Source: Candidatus Rickettsia kotlanii (GTDB lineage Bacteria > Pseudomonadota > Alphaproteobacteria > Rickettsiales > Rickettsiaceae). From it: DNA of 64,000 nt. Both the position numbers and the translations under genes were made by a program. This document shows, piece after piece, positions 30,372 through 40,912 of this stretch (position 1 is its first letter; each line of letters starts with the position of its first letter). A model generated the notes under the pieces. The model was not told the DNA's origin. It saw only the letters and a list, made by a program, of their open reading frames with translations, and ran no database searches. The stretch is from NCBI GenBank assembly GCA_030295365.1, contig AP027062.1, forward strand, positions 144,001 through 208,000. The letters run 5' to 3'.

Positions 30372-31871
30372 ATGCTAAGTACCTCATCACGATCGTTTAA
30401 AAACAAATTCAGAATGGCATTTTGGCCTGTACATAATTATGAACTCGGAAAGTTTATTCCAATGAGTACCTTAATGTTTTGTATTTTATTTAATCAAAAT
30501 GTTTTACGCATCTTAAAAGATAGTATTTTAATCTCTGAGATTAGTGCAGAAATAGCAGGTTTTGCTAAAGTTTATTGCGTTACGCCTGCCGCTGCTTTAT
30601 TCGTGATTATTTATGCTAAAATGATTAATTATCTTACTTTTGAAAAGATTTTTTATTATTTAAGTGCATTTTTTATCAGCTTTTTTGTTTTATTCACTTT
30701 TGTAATCTATCCTAATATTCATATTTTTCATATACATCCCAATAATCTAGCTGACTGGATGGAACGTTATCCTCATTTTAAGTGGTATATCTCATTAGTA
30801 GGTAATTGGGGTTATATAGTATATTATAGTCTTGCCGAGCTTTGGCCTAATATTTTTTATGTATTATTATTTTGGCAGTTTGCTAATGAACTGACTACTA
30901 CCGAAGAAGCAAAAAGATTTTATACTCTCTTTTCGCTATTCGGCAACTCTTCTTTAATATTAGTCGGCTTTTTAATGATGAATCTATCATCAGAAGATAC
31001 TATTATTAAGAAGTTTATGAGTATTTCAGATAGTAAAATCACTTTAGTTCAAGTATCCACAACAATTGTGGCAATTGTTGCTATTATTTGTTGTTTATTA
31101 GTTAGATTTATTAGCAAGAACGTTTTTACTAATCCGTTACTCTATGCTAAAGCAAAAAGCGGTAAATCAACTTCAGAACGTATGGGGCTAATTAAAAGCT
31201 TTAAATATATTGCGAAATCAAAATATTTATGGCTACTTTTAATTTGTTCGGCAGCTTTCGGATTTGCTATTAACTTAGTCGAAGCCGTATGGAAAGCAAA
31301 AATTAAGGAATTATATCCGACTGTAAATACCTATGCTGAATTTAACAGTCTATATATACTTTGGACAGGCGTGGCAATAATGGTTATGACCATCATCGGT
31401 AATAACGTTATGCGTATGCACAACTGGTTTGTAGCAGCAGTTATTTCACCGGTTATAATAATGGTGACCGGCATTTTATTCTTTGTACTTATCGTATTTG
31501 ACCAACAAATTTTATCATTATTTGATGGAGCAATTTTAATGTCACCTCTTGCTCTTGCCGTTTCGATCGGTGGTATTCAAAATATTTTAGCTAAAGGTAC
31601 TAAGTATTCTATATGGGATACTTCAAGAGAAATGTTATATATCCCTCTTGATGAGGAGCTCAAAACCAAAGGCAAAGCTGCGGTTGACGTGATAAGTGCA
31701 AAAGTTGGCAAATCCTCTAGCGGTCTTGTGCAATCTATTATTTTTACTTTAGTTCCAACCGCCACTTTTATCTCAATCGCACCAATTCTAATGGTGGTAT
31801 TTACTTTTGTATGCTTAGCGTGGATTTATGCAGTAAGAAAAATATATTTTGAATATCAAAAAATAGCATAA
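30372..31871 (+). CDS. tlcE: Tlc-family nucleotide translocase (probably Tlc5)
   Basis: 499 residues with about 12 transmembrane helices. Family motifs include FWPVHNYELGKFIPM, NVLRILKDS, LLFWQFANELTTTEEAKRFY, INLVEAVWKAKIKELYPT and KYSIWDTSREMLYIPLDEEL. Tlc proteins let Rickettsia take host nucleotides across the inner membrane. My recollection of the R. prowazekii paralogues places this with Tlc5, reported to carry GTP/GDP, rather than the ATP/ADP exchanger Tlc1. That assignment is from memory; family membership is certain. Confidence 0.92.
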   Translation: MLSTSSRSFKNKFRMAFWPVHNYELGKFIPMSTLMFCILFNQNVLRILKDSILISEISAEIAGFAKVYCVTPAAALFVIIYAKMINYLTFEKIFYYLSAFFISFFVLFTFVIYPNIHIFHIHPNNLADWMERYPHFKWYISLVGNWGYIVYYSLAELWPNIFYVLLFWQFANELTTTEEAKRFYTLFSLFGNSSLILVGFLMMNLSSEDTIIKKFMSISDSKITLVQVSTTIVAIVAIICCLLVRFISKNVFTNPLLYAKAKSGKSTSERMGLIKSFKYIAKSKYLWLLLICSAAFGFAINLVEAVWKAKIKELYPTVNTYAEFNSLYILWTGVAIMVMTIIGNNVMRMHNWFVAAVISPVIIMVTGILFFVLIVFDQQILSLFDGAILMSPLALAVSIGGIQNILAKGTKYSIWDTSREMLYIPLDEELKTKGKAAVDVISAKVGKSSSGLVQSIIFTLVPTATFISIAPILMVVFTFVCLAWIYAVRKIYFEYQKIA

Positions 31872-31882
31872 AATAAATTATT

Positions 31883-31958
31883 GTCATCCCGCGACTTAAT
31901 CATGGGATCTAAGGATACAGTCTGTAACCAAGATACCGTGGTCAAGCCACGGTATGAC
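31883..31958. repeat. Dispersed palindromic repeat downstream of tlc
   Basis: GTCATCCCGCGACTTAATCA ... AGCCACGGTATGAC, the family of 1358-1495 and especially close to 2374-2456 (both contain an ACAGNCTGT core). It may serve as a bidirectional terminator-like hairpin. Confidence 0.65.
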
Positions 31959-32035
31959 ACCGAACGCATTTCTTGATCCACACGGACAATACCCTTTTTA
32001 GCTAGGAACATTACAGCATAAAACTATCGATGTTA

Positions 32036-32368
32036 CTATGAATCAATCTCTCCTAAAGCTTTAGTCTCTATATTATCTAAGAAAACCTCTAAATCCTTTA
32101 AGATATTTTCAACATCTTTTAAGATAGGATCAAATTCGTCTTTACTTTGAGAAGAAGGCGGTTTAAATGAAGTTAGGGTAACTTTTTCACTCTTTATAAA
32201 ATTATGAGACTGAGGCTGATTCTTAAGTTTAATAGTAACAACTTCGCCTACTAGAGAGTTCATATGTCTGTTCTCATTAATTAAACCTGGATATGTAATT
32301 TCTAGGTTTTTTGGAGTATTATCTTCCTTGTTCTTACTACGGAATGAAAAAATTCTAGATGATAGCAT
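32036..32368 (-). CDS. Small hypothetical protein
   Basis: 110 residues, soluble and charged, with no signal or membrane segment. The C-terminal third is a predicted amphipathic helix (LKDVENILKDLEVFLDNIET). No known domain is recognised. The frame is intact and its composition matches a genuine gene; no neighbour clearly links it to a pathway. Confidence 0.55.
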   Translation of the reverse strand: MLSSRIFSFRSKNKEDNTPKNLEITYPGLINENRHMNSLVGEVVTIKLKNQPQSHNFIKSEKVTLTSFKPPSSQSKDEFDPILKDVENILKDLEVFLDNIETKALGEIDS

Positions 32369-32418
32369 TTGATTTACATTTTATTTAAAAAACGCCATTA
32401 TAGGGCAATAATTTATAT

Positions 32419-32973
32419 TTAACAAGCAGTATGGTTAATTGTCATAAACTTTTCTATCATTCTAGTAACGGAACGTTCTAGCTCAATATCTAATTTCGAA
32501 TAATCAGAAAAGTTAAACCATTTAAGTTCATTCGATTCGTTATTTTTTATAAAACTATCATTATTTACTGTTTTTAGTAAAAATCGTACATCATAGTGAT
32601 AATGAGCAGGCTCCTTATGAGTTGGTGGAATATAATGGGTGTCTATATCAAAAATCTCCTTATTTATCGTTTTGATTTCATTAATTCCAGATTCTTCTAT
32701 AGCTTCTTTAATCGCTACATTTAGTATATTACTATCTCCATCACAATGACCGCCTGGTTGAAGCCACTTATCAAGCTTTTTATGGTGCATCAATAAAAAT
32801 TTAGTTTTATCATTATTAAGTAAAAAAGCCGACGCAGTGAAATGTCCTATTTGTAAATCTCAGCTAAAAGGATTTTCATATTCATTTAAAAATTCAAGCA
32901 TTTTTGTTTTTGTAACTATTTCTTCAGGATATGTACTACTATAATTTTGTAGTTTAATATATAATTCATTCAT
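32419..32973 (-). pseudogene. Nudix hydrolase interrupted by one nonsense codon
   Basis: The ATG at 32973 begins MNELYIKLQNYSSTYPEEIV, then an in-frame TGA follows ENPFS. Beyond it the same frame resumes DLQIGHFTASAFLLNNDKTK and is open to 32419. The Nudix box is GGHCDGDSNILNVAIKEA followed by IEESGI, with the metal-binding EE pair. A single CGA-to-TGA change would explain the stop. Restart at an internal Met (32793) would give 124 residues with the box intact but the N-terminal strands lost. The substrate is unknown. Confidence 0.7.
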
Positions 32974-33154
32974 AATGATAATTTTTTATGTATAACTTCG
33001 ATATTTAACTCAAATTTCTCTGCTAAGTCAAATGAAAATAATATCATAAAATTATATTGTCCATGTTTCATGGTAATTATCATTGACAGTTAGTTAATGT
33101 TTAGTTATATATCGCATAACTAAAATTTAATATTAACTAATTAGGTTGATTTTT

Positions 33155-33420
33155 ATGCTTAACAAAATAGTCCAGTTATTTAGAAGTGATGATACCAACC
33201 CCTTGGTATGGTAAGCTTGCAGTAGTAGGAGCATGTGCTGTTGGAATTTATGTGATAGCAGGTGATTTTACTTAAATCTCCGGCTTTTATTCTCAAATGT
33301 GTTCCCGATGTAGTAGCAACGATGAGAGCAATTCTAGCATATGAGCATTTTATACAGAAGTAACTTCACAAGAAAGTCCGATGGAATTGATAGGAAATGA
33401 GGCACAAGCTGAAATATAAT
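33155..33420 (+). pseudogene. Small decayed membrane-peptide gene
   Basis: An ATG at 33155 gives MLNKIVQLFRSDDTNPLVW then TAA-type stops. A shifted frame continues KLAVVGACAVGIYVIAGDF, a membrane helix, and later fragments read CVPDVVATMRAILAYEHF. It fills most of the ~500-bp spacer upstream of the tlyC 3' end. The family is unknown. Confidence 0.35.
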
Positions 33421-33472
33421 GATAAAATATTTTTAACGAATTTAGAGGACAACGCCGACTCTAAATTCGTAT

Positions 33473-34372
33473 TCATTGACCATTCAAACCGTTTTTTAGT
33501 CTAATTTTGACTTGTTTTAAAGAACGAGGAGTTGCGTCTGTAACTTCAATTTCAACATTTTCTGAAATATCTATTCTAGTACCAATAGCCGGAACACTAC
33601 TGACTCTAGTCAATACTAATCCACCTATCGTATCAAATTCATCATCATCATTTTGTAGCTTTTCTCCTATTATTTCTTCAAGCACTTCTACTTCAACACG
33701 TGCATTTGAAATAATTGTTGAGTTATTAATAATCTTGAAATTATCGCTATCTAATTGCTCATCATGCTCATCATCTATTCGTCCTACTATTTCTTCTATA
33801 AGATCTTCAATAGTAACTAAACCGTCAGTACCGCCATACTCATCAACAACTATTGCAATATGCGTTCTCTCACGACGCATTTTTGCTAGCAAATCTAATA
33901 ATTTCATAGAAGGAGCTGCAATTATATGCTTACGTATAAGCTTTTTTAAACAACCGTTTTGCTTTGTAGCCAATGCTTTAAATAAATCCTTGATATGAAT
34001 GAACCCTACTACATTATCCAAAGTACCGTCATATATAAGAGTTCGTGTATGTGGGACTTCTAACTTAATAGATTCACTTAATTCTTCTAGATTCGTAGTT
34101 AATTTTATTGCCGCAATATCGGAACGCGGTACCATTATATCTTCAATAGTTTTATCTTCTAGCTCCAATAAATTAGCTAAAATATTACGCTCATCTAAAG
34201 TCATTTTTTGGCTATTAATTTTAAGGCGTTTTATGACACCAAAAAAATTATCGGGCGTTTTTGTTTTTCTAAAAAAATTTTTTATCGGAGAGAATAATTT
34301 TCGTACAGTAAAAATTAACTTATTATTTTGATTTTTTTTACTAGAATCTTCTTTTTTTGAAGATTTTAACAT
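33473..34372 (-). CDS. tlyC: TlyC, hemolysin-C homologue (CBS/CorC-HlyC domain protein)
   Basis: 299 residues: a basic N-terminus, a CBS pair (about 75-200; [11 protein letters not shown] and [20 protein letters not shown] are hallmark segments), and a C-terminal CorC_HlyC domain (residues 215-295, [14 protein letters not shown]). There is no DUF21 membrane region, as in the CorC/TlyC subgroup. Rickettsial TlyC has been tied experimentally to membrane lysis and phagosome escape; an ion-transport accessory role is an alternative. It lies 16 nt downstream of ybeY, mirroring the ybeY-corC pair of other proteobacteria. Confidence 0.93.
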   Translation of the reverse strand: MLKSSKKEDSSKKNQNNKLIFTVRKLFSPIKNFFRKTKTPDNFFGVIKRLKINSQKMTLDERNILANLLELEDKTIEDIMVPRSDIAAIKLTTNLEELSESIKLEVPHTRTLIYDGTLDNVVGFIHIKDLFKALATKQNGCLKKLIRKHIIAAPSMKLLDLLAKMRRERTHIAIVVDEYGGTDGLVTIEDLIEEIVGRIDDEHDEQLDSDNFKIINNSTIISNARVEVEVLEEIIGEKLQNDDDEFDTIGGLVLTRVSSVPAIGTRIDISENVEIEVTDATPRSLKQVKIRLKNGLNGQ

Positions 34373-34388
34373 AAATTTTTTTACTTAG

Positions 34389-34892
34389 TTAATAAGGGGA
34401 GAAAATACCAAAATATGATAATATTTCAATTTCTAGATTTTCCATAATATTTGCTTCTGTGTCATTTTGATGATCAAACCCAATTAAGTGTAAAATACTA
34501 TGTATTAAAAGATGAATAAAATGATTCTCAAAAGTTTTTTGCTGCTCGCACGATTCATTATATATTACCTCATAACAAAATGCTATATCACCTAAATGCA
34601 TATAATCAGAGTCACCTAAAAATTCAAGTTTAGAATATAAATCCTGCCAATGTAATTCGTTGCTTGGAAAAGAAAGAACGTTAGTAGCTTTTTCTATATT
34701 ACGAAATTGTTTGTTTAAGGTCAATATTTCTGCAGGATTTGTTAGTAAAATTGATAATTCAAATTGTTTTATTTTACTAAAATTATCAAACCGCAATAAA
34801 ATATTTTGAGTTATTTTTTTGATTAAACTCTTATTTATCTGCTTATGCTCACGCCATTTGTTGTAGTTTCTTACAATTTCTATGTTTATCAT
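34389..34892 (-). CDS. ybeY: Endoribonuclease YbeY
   Basis: 167 residues. The zinc motif is [18 protein letters not shown] (H-x3-H-x5-H pattern), preceded by the [17 protein letters not shown] block. YbeY acts in 16S rRNA 3'-end maturation and ribosome quality control. It pairs with tlyC downstream. Confidence 0.95.
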   Translation of the reverse strand: MINIEIVRNYNKWREHKQINKSLIKKITQNILLRFDNFSKIKQFELSILLTNPAEILTLNKQFRNIEKATNVLSFPSNELHWQDLYSKLEFLGDSDYMHLGDIAFCYEVIYNESCEQQKTFENHFIHLLIHSILHLIGFDHQNDTEANIMENLEIEILSYFGIFSPY

Positions 34893-34918
34893 TGTACTAA
34901 ATATTGAATGAATAGTCG

Positions 34919-35226
34919 TTATAGACTTAGCTGCAACTTAAGAGCATACTTTAAAAACTGTATATCCTTATTAGAGATAACGTTAATTTTAGATTTTAAT
35001 CTTAATTTGCTTACTGTCATTATTTGATCAGTTATGACTTTACCTTTTTAATACCTATCATTACGTAGGCTTCACAAGGATAGCATTTATCGATGTTACT
35101 AGTTAAAGGTATTACTTGCACACGATTTAATGAAGCATTTGAGTAATTATTGCCGGTCTTACCTTAGCGACTTCCCCACCTAACACAGGATCAAAGTCGA
35201 CCACCATACACCTCACCTCTTGTCAT
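34919..35226 (-). pseudogene. MazF/PemK-type toxin remnant
   Basis: The ATG at 35226 overlaps the antitoxin stop (ATGA) and starts MTRGEV. Frameshifts then give VVDFDPVLGGEVAKVRPAII, SNASLNRVQVIPLTSNI and ITDQIMTVSKLRLKSNVISN, the PemK/MazF fold in order, ending at 34919. At least three indels inactivate it. A live MazF would cleave mRNA. Confidence 0.75.
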
Positions 35227-35414
35227 AAAAATTGCGTTCTATTAACCCTTCTAACCCACTCATTGGCCTTCTCCTCAGCTTTTGTATCTTGAGCCCTGGC
35301 TTTGTAAGCGGCTCCAAGCTCCTCATTAATTACATAAGGTTTTAACACAAGTTGCTCAATAAATTTGCTAATTTTAGGTTCACCTATTACAGAATAAAGC
35401 CTATAATAAACCAC
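35223..35414 (-). pseudogene. MazE-like antitoxin, C-terminal part
   Basis: 63 open codons ending ELGAAYKARAQDTKAEEKAN then EWVRRV, the acidic and helical C-terminal pattern (AYxxMAxDxxREAEAxEW) of antitoxins preceding pemK-like genes. The stop overlaps the toxin start by ATGA. The N-terminal DNA-binding part is not evident, so it is probably truncated. Confidence 0.5.
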
Positions 35415-35576
35415 TTCATCTATAGTAATGGATCAATTTCTTCTGCATAAAATACTCGTATACACGTGACACGTATGATATCATATATATAAATTAATCA
35501 ACATGAGGATTATTTACTTTAGTAAATAAAGATAATAGCTATGAAAACTGACCACACAGGCAATAAGCATGATATT

Positions 35577-36467
35577 TTAAGACACTAGTTTTTGTTGGTA
35601 ATTCTCTTTTAATTTTTGAAAATCCTCATCGGCATGGTATGAAGAACGAGTTAGCGGGCTTGCCGAAACCATCAAGAATCCTTTTGTTTTTGCTACTCGC
35701 TCTAGATATTTAAACTCTTCCGGCGTAACATATTTTGTGACTTCAGCATGATTTTTGGTAGGCTGCAGATACTGCCCGATAGTTAGGAAATCAACCTTTG
35801 CTTCTCTTAAATCATCTATAACCTGTACTACTTCATTTATTTCTTCCCCAAGTCCCACCATCATACCGGATTTTGTAAAAATTTCAGGAGATAATTTTTT
35901 GATATTATGAAGTAAGCTTAAAGAATTATAATATCTAGCCCCCGGTCTAATCGTTTTGTATAAAGACGGTACTGTTTCAACATTATGGTTAAAAACATCA
36001 GGTTTTGCGTTTGCTATTATTTCAGCTGCTCCTTCTTTTCTTAAAAAATCGGGTGTTAGAATCTCAATAGTAGTATTTGGCGATGATTTTCGAATTTCGC
36101 TAATACACTCCGCAAAATGTGAAGCTCCGCCATCCTCAAGATCATCACGATCGACGGAAGTAATTACTACATGCTTAAGATTTAGCTTCTGTACCGCCTC
36201 CGCTAACCTTCGCGGTTCATGCGAATCAAGTAAATCCGGTCTACCCGTTTTAACGTTACAAAACCTACAGGCTCTAGTACAAACCGAACCTAAAATCATC
36301 ACAGTTGTATGTTTTTTTGACCAGCACTCACCAATATTAGGACAAGCAGCTTCCTCGCACACAGTATTTAATCTCAGATTCTTGATTAAATCTTTTGTAT
36401 TATAGTACTCTGTAGAATTAGGAGCTTTTACTTTTATCCAATCAGGTCGTTTATTTAAATTAGCCAT
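35577..36467 (-). CDS. lipA: Lipoyl synthase
   Basis: 296 residues, a radical-SAM enzyme. The N-terminal auxiliary cluster ligands are in [13 protein letters not shown], the SAM cluster in CTRACRFC, and the C-terminal [10 protein letters not shown] carries the conserved RSSY serine ligand. It inserts sulfur into octanoyl-protein. Its start overlaps the 3' end of glyA by 8 nt. Confidence 0.97.
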   Translation of the reverse strand: MANLNKRPDWIKVKAPNSTEYYNTKDLIKNLRLNTVCEEAACPNIGECWSKKHTTVMILGSVCTRACRFCNVKTGRPDLLDSHEPRRLAEAVQKLNLKHVVITSVDRDDLEDGGASHFAECISEIRKSSPNTTIEILTPDFLRKEGAAEIIANAKPDVFNHNVETVPSLYKTIRPGARYYNSLSLLHNIKKLSPEIFTKSGMMVGLGEEINEVVQVIDDLREAKVDFLTIGQYLQPTKNHAEVTKYVTPEEFKYLERVAKTKGFLMVSASPLTRSSYHADEDFQKLKENYQQKLVS

Positions 36468-37722
36468 AAAACGGAAATAATGCCATTAATTTTGTCACTT
36501 CATTTAATACTTTCTGCTCAAGATCCCTATTATCTTCATTATTTTTTAAGCCGTCTAAAATATCTGCTATCATATGACCGACTAATACAAAATCCTTTTC
36601 TTTAAAGCCTCTAGTAGTACATGCGGAAGTACCAAGGCGAATACCTGAAGTGATAAAAGGCGAAGTTTTATCAAACGGAATAGCATTCTTATTACACGTA
36701 ATCCCTGCTCTATCCAAAGAATTTGCAGCAAGCTTACCCGTGATTCCGTCTTTACGCAAATCCACTAAAACAATATGATTATCGGTACCACCTGTTAATA
36801 TATCATATTCTCTTTCTTGCAAGCTACTTGCTAAAGCTTTAGCGTTACTTATTACCTGCTGAATATAACTTTTATATTCAGGCTGCAAATTTTCTAAAAA
36901 AGCTACGGCTTTTGCGGCGATTATATGCATTAACGGACCACCTTGTAGTCCTGGAAATAATGCAGAATTTATTTTTTGACCTATCTCTTCATCGTTAGAT
37001 AAAATTAAACCGCCTCTTGGCCCTCTAAGTGTTTTATGAGTAGTAGAGGTAACAACATGAGCGTAAGGAATAGGGCTTTGATGCTCACCTGTGGCAACAA
37101 GTCCTGCAATATGAGCAATATCTGCCATAAAGTAAGCTCCTACTTTATCCACGATTTCTCTAAATTTTGCAAAATCAATATTACGAGGATAAGCAGAAAA
37201 ACCAGCTATAAGTAATTTTGGTTTATGCAAATCCGCTAAGCGTTCAATTTCATCATAATCGATTAAATAAGTCTCTTTATTTACGCTATAAGAAAAGGCG
37301 TTAAACCATTTACCAGACATATTAGGAGCTGCACCGTGCGTTAGATGCCCGCCGCTATCTAAGGACATACCAAGAACCGTATCACCCGGCTGTAATAAAG
37401 CAAGATATACAGCCTGATTTGCTTGTGATCCTGAATGAGGTTGGACATTTGCATATTTGCAGTTAAAGAGTTTTTTTACTCGTTCTATAGCTAAAACTTC
37501 AGCTTTATCTACTTCCTCGCAACCGTTATAGAATCGCTTACTTGGGTATCCTTCAGCATATTTGTTAGTCAGAAGCGACCCTTGAGCTTCAAGTACAGCA
37601 GGACTTACGAAATTTTCTGATGCAATAAGCTCGATTACGCTACTTTGACGTAGCTTTTCATACTTTATTATTTCATTAATCTCGTTATCCGTTTCGTGTA
37701 AATTATTATTAAAAATATTCAT
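36460..37722 (-). CDS. glyA: Serine hydroxymethyltransferase
   Basis: 420 residues. The PLP lysine is K230 in [13 protein letters not shown]; other SHMT marks are [21 protein letters not shown] and [11 protein letters not shown]. It interconverts serine and glycine, supplying one-carbon units. It is first in a glyA-lipA pair. Confidence 0.98.
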   Translation of the reverse strand: MNIFNNNLHETDNEINEIIKYEKLRQSSVIELIASENFVSPAVLEAQGSLLTNKYAEGYPSKRFYNGCEEVDKAEVLAIERVKKLFNCKYANVQPHSGSQANQAVYLALLQPGDTVLGMSLDSGGHLTHGAAPNMSGKWFNAFSYSVNKETYLIDYDEIERLADLHKPKLLIAGFSAYPRNIDFAKFREIVDKVGAYFMADIAHIAGLVATGEHQSPIPYAHVVTSTTHKTLRGPRGGLILSNDEEIGQKINSALFPGLQGGPLMHIIAAKAVAFLENLQPEYKSYIQQVISNAKALASSLQEREYDILTGGTDNHIVLVDLRKDGITGKLAANSLDRAGITCNKNAIPFDKTSPFITSGIRLGTSACTTRGFKEKDFVLVGHMIADILDGLKNNEDNRDLEQKVLNEVTKLMALFPFYG

Positions 37723-37765
37723 TCACCCTCATATTTTTTTGGTTTTATTGTGTGGATATCTAATA

Positions 37766-37856
37766 GTCATTGCGAGGAAAAATTGAAAATTTCGACGAAG
37801 CAATCTCGTATCAAAATCCTGAGATTGCCACGCAGCCTACGGCTGCTCGCAATGAC
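37766..37856. repeat. Dispersed ~98-bp repeat overlapping the esterase 3' end
   Basis: GTCATTGCGAGGAAAA ... GCTCGCAATGACGG, the family of 4297-4398. The downstream gene's last five or six codons (RHCEQP) and stop lie inside it. Confidence 0.75.
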
Positions 37857-38487
37857 GGTTATTTATAAAATTAATCGCAATCTCAAGCCCCCGTCCATCT
37901 ATTGAATGAGCAAGAGATGTTAATTTATGTCCGCTATGTTCTATATGCAGCTTAGATAAATAGTTTGAAGCATTATACATCTCGCTAACACCGACTACCT
38001 CATCTAATTCCCCATGAATCAAGCATATAGGAGTAAGCTTATTATTAACTTCCATAGGTGGAATTAATGCACCCGAAAAACCTATAGTACAGAAAAACGG
38101 CTCTTTTTGAACTAGTGTTAAATATAACCCTATCATCGTACCTTGAGAAAAGCCAATAATGATAGTATCTTTGTTGGTTAGATTTAACTTGTCCTGCTTT
38201 TGCTTTATTATATCTTCAACCTTAGAAATATTATTTGCAATTAGCTTTGTCATAATATGCGGGCTGCGGTCTTGCAAACTAAACCATTGTCTACCATAAG
38301 GCATCATATCATAAACCTCGATACCATGCGGGGAAATAAAATGACAATTGGGTAAATAATTTTTGATATAAGGCACAAGTCCTATTAAATCATGTCCGTC
38401 CGAGCCGACACCGTGCAGTAATACTACTAGCTTCTTCGGCGGCTGCTCTTTACTTTCTACCTCGGGGTATTCTAAATATTTGCTCAT
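37837..38487 (-). CDS. Alpha/beta hydrolase, phospholipase/carboxylesterase family
   Basis: 216 residues. The nucleophile is S114 in [12 protein letters not shown], the oxyanion loop is [17 protein letters not shown] (21-37), and the acid and His lie in [13 protein letters not shown] and [10 protein letters not shown]. This is the Abhydrolase_2 (YpfH/carboxylesterase) family, and the substrate is unknown. The C-terminus is supplied by a dispersed repeat. Confidence 0.9.
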   Translation of the reverse strand: MSKYLEYPEVESKEQPPKKLVVLLHGVGSDGHDLIGLVPYIKNYLPNCHFISPHGIEVYDMMPYGRQWFSLQDRSPHIMTKLIANNISKVEDIIKQKQDKLNLTNKDTIIIGFSQGTMIGLYLTLVQKEPFFCTIGFSGALIPPMEVNNKLTPICLIHGELDEVVGVSEMYNASNYLSKLHIEHSGHKLTSLAHSIDGRGLEIAINFINNRHCEQP

Positions 38488-38532
38488 GTTTTTATATGTT
38501 TATGTACTTAAAATATTAAGGTTGAGTTAGTA

Positions 38533-38662
38533 GTATACGAAGGTCAATTTCAAAAAGAGCGAGGAGTCTGCAAGGCAAGGAGCGGAGCGTATACTGAATA
38601 CGTGAGCACCGCAGAACTGGCTAGACGACTTACGCCAATTTTTGAAATTCACCGAGTATACG
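38533..38662. repeat. 130-bp inverted repeat overlapping the grxD 3' end
   Basis: Outer arms GTATACGAAGGTCAATTTCA and, on the right, the complementary TTTGAAATTCACCGAGTATAC. Inner GCGTATAC and GTGAGC segments recall the element at 50742-50872. The last codons of grxD (AYTR and stop) lie in the right arm. Confidence 0.65.
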
Positions 38663-38972
38663 CTTTCAACATCTTCTCAAGTTCTCCACTTTGATATAAC
38701 TCTCCAACAATATCACATCCACCGATTAATTCTCCGTTAATGTATAATTGTGGGAATGTCGGCCAGTCGCTAAATTTTTTTAAATCTTCACGTAATTCAG
38801 CATCAAAAAGTACATTAATATCACAAAATTCTACACCTAATTTATTCAAAATAGCTACTACGGTTCCTGAAAATCCACATGCAGGCGACTCTTTAGTACC
38901 TTTCATGAACAATACTACTTTATTATTTTTTATTTCATTTTCTATAAATTTAAAATTTTTATTTTCTAGCAT
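38649..38972 (-). CDS. grxD: Monothiol glutaredoxin (Grx4/GrxD family)
   Basis: 107 residues from MLENKNFKFIENEI; the longer open frame to 39065 would overlap nth and adds an unrelated hydrophobic stretch. The CGFS active site is in KESPACGFSGTV, with WPTFPQLYI and GGCDIVGEL for glutathione binding. CGFS glutaredoxins carry [2Fe-2S] clusters with BolA partners. The last residues, AYTR, come from the repeat at 38533. Confidence 0.92.
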   Translation of the reverse strand: MLENKNFKFIENEIKNNKVVLFMKGTKESPACGFSGTVVAILNKLGVEFCDINVLFDAELREDLKKFSDWPTFPQLYINGELIGGCDIVGELYQSGELEKMLKAYTR

Positions 38973-39021
38973 TTTAAGACTCAATAATTTATCTTCTAGA
39001 ATACACTTTCTATAGCAATAT

Positions 39022-39654
39022 ATGCAAGCACAAATAATTAATAAAATTTTTGAGATTTTTAGCAAGAATAATCCAAATCCGAAAACCGAATTAATATATA
39101 AGAATGATTTTACCTTACTAGTAGCGGTAATATTATCTGCTCAAGCCAGCGATATATCAGTAAATTTAGCAACTAAATCTTTATTTGAAACTTATGATAC
39201 ACCAGAAAAAATTTTAGAACTCGGCGAAGAAGGACTTAAAAAATATATAAAATCTATCGGACTATTTAACAGCAAAGCAAAAAATATTATCGCATTATGT
39301 AAAATATTGATCAGCAATTATCAAGCTTCAGTACCGAATGATTTTAAGGAATTAATTAAACTACCGGGCGTTGGCAGAAAAACTGCTAATGTTGTACTAA
39401 ATTGCTTATTCGGCATGCCTACAATGGCAGTTGATACGCATGTCTTTAGAGTAGCCAAAAGGATCAAACTTGCTAAAGGCGGTACTCCTGAAATAGTAGA
39501 AAAAGAGCTACTGCAGATTATCGATAAAAAATGGCTAACACATGCCCATCACTGGCTAATTCTGCACGGCAAATATATATGCAAAGCTAGAAAACCCGAT
39601 TGCGAAATCTGCCCTATTAAAGAGCATTGCGATTATTATTTTAACCTTAAATAA
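39022..39654 (+). CDS. nth: Endonuclease III
   Basis: 210 residues. The HhH motif [14 protein letters not shown] includes the catalytic Lys, and the Asp follows in AVDTHVFRV. The [4Fe-4S] ligands are C-x6-C-x2-C-x5-C in [17 protein letters not shown]. It excises oxidised pyrimidines and nicks the abasic site. It runs divergently from grxD with a ~50-nt gap. Confidence 0.97.
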   Translation: MQAQIINKIFEIFSKNNPNPKTELIYKNDFTLLVAVILSAQASDISVNLATKSLFETYDTPEKILELGEEGLKKYIKSIGLFNSKAKNIIALCKILISNYQASVPNDFKELIKLPGVGRKTANVVLNCLFGMPTMAVDTHVFRVAKRIKLAKGGTPEIVEKELLQIIDKKWLTHAHHWLILHGKYICKARKPDCEICPIKEHCDYYFNLK

Positions 39655-39657
39655 TGA

Positions 39658-40460
39658 GTTATAGTAAATCTTATAAATTACCAATTATTTCTGAATAATA
39701 TTCATGTTCTATAGGTTTAAGATCAAGCATTGCTAATGTTTCTAAATGACAAGTAACGAATGGTGCACCTTTTACCTTACCACCTGAATAGATACGGATG
39801 CTTGCAAAACCAAGCGAATTCTCCTTCCATTTGTGCACTAGTTAATTCATGTAATACCGTTTTTATCATAAAGATTAAATAAAGTTTTGTCATTATCCTC
39901 AATAAGTTTTATAGGGTTTTGTTTATTACCTAAATTTTCGTGCTGATGTCCCATATATTTTATCTAAAACTTCTTTTTTCTCATATTCTTTAAGAATTAT
40001 TTTGTCATTTCCTTTACCGATACAGTAATCATATATTCTTTTTTATTAGAATAAATATCTTTGGCACAGGCGGCAATAAAACTATGAAGTTTAACTGCAA
40101 GATTTTTATGTTTTATAATAAAAGGTTTTGCTTGATATATTGGAAGTCTTGCTATACCAGAATGTGAGATAAAGCTTGCATTGTAAGAAGTCAGCATGGT
40201 TATAAACATCTCCATAGATGAAGTATCACGCGAGTCACCTTTGTGTCATATTTTATTGGAAACAAAGGCTACATAATACATCGGCTAAGCTTTGATCATG
40301 ATAATCTAAGCTAGCGGAAAAGGCATACTTCTCCTTATCAAAAATTTTTATCACCAGATCATTGCCTTGATAAGCACTTTGAAAGCTACTCTGCTTACCC
40401 AAAAAATCTTGCCAAAAGACATATTCGCTCCGTTGACTTTTACCATATAAAAATGTAAAT
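39658..40460 (-). pseudogene. Unknown gene, decayed
   Basis: Coherent protein pieces in changing frames on the minus strand: NMSFWQDFLGKQSSFQSAYQ, FSASLDYHDQSLADVL, MEMFITMLTSYNASFISHSG, NDKIILKEYEKKEVLDKIYG, KQNPIKLIEDNDKTLFNLYD, and an end near LKPIEHEYYSEIIGNL. At least six stops or indels separate them. Roughly 265 residues are recoverable, but the family is not recognised. Confidence 0.5.
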
Positions 40461-40656
40461 CACCTTCCTATTTATAATGATGAATTTCTGAATTTACTTT
40501 TTGTATTTGTGTCTCTTGTAACTAAAATATCTTATGTGATTATAAAGATACGGCTAAGTGATGTGTACAAATACTTTAAATTTTAATATATTTGCGAGTT
40601 GACAATTTTGGGCTTACTTCATAATATCTAAGCTCAATTTGATAAAGGTAAAATTT

Positions 40657-40833
40657 ATGCGTTTAGCACTTATAACTGCTATATTAGTAGCTGTAGCTTT
40701 CTTAACAAGTGCTTGTAATACAATGCAAAGTACAGGTCAAGATATGCAGGCAGCCGGTAAAAAACTTAAAGATTCAGCAGCAAGCAATAAGCCTCAAAAA
40801 GGTTGCGGCTGTCCTCACAGCTCAGCTAACTAA
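40657..40833 (+). CDS. Entericidin-like small lipoprotein
   Basis: 58 residues from MRLALITAILVAVAF, with AAAGGT about 8 nt upstream. Lipobox LTSAC makes Cys20 the lipidated residue. The mature part NTMQSTGQDMQAAGKKLKDS has the entericidin EcnA/EcnB pattern, followed by a Cys/Gly-rich tail (KGCGCPH). A terminator follows at once. It is a likely outer-membrane peptide; its role, toxin-like or envelope-related, is unknown. Confidence 0.75.
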   Translation: MRLALITAILVAVAFLTSACNTMQSTGQDMQAAGKKLKDSAASNKPQKGCGCPHSSAN

Positions 40834-40854
40834 ATATACTGTTTTTTATAATGG

Positions 40855-40912
40855 GTCGTCTGCTGATTCCTCATTTACTCGAAGTATATATCGCAGACGA
40901 CTTTTTATTTTT
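40855..40912 (+). terminator. Terminator after the entericidin-like gene
   Basis: GTCGTCTGC (40855-40863) pairs perfectly with GCAGACGAC (40893-40901), followed by TTTTTATTTTT. The loop is about 29 nt, long for a classic terminator but with strong arms. Confidence 0.65.

Noticed and set aside
33507..34331. Two long plus-strand frames (163 and 110 codons) opposite tlyC.
   Set aside because: Ser/Ile-rich antisense shadows of a clearly coding minus-strand gene.
38973..39065. A longer N-terminus for the glutaredoxin.
   Set aside because: It overlaps the divergent nth start and adds sequence unrelated to the family.
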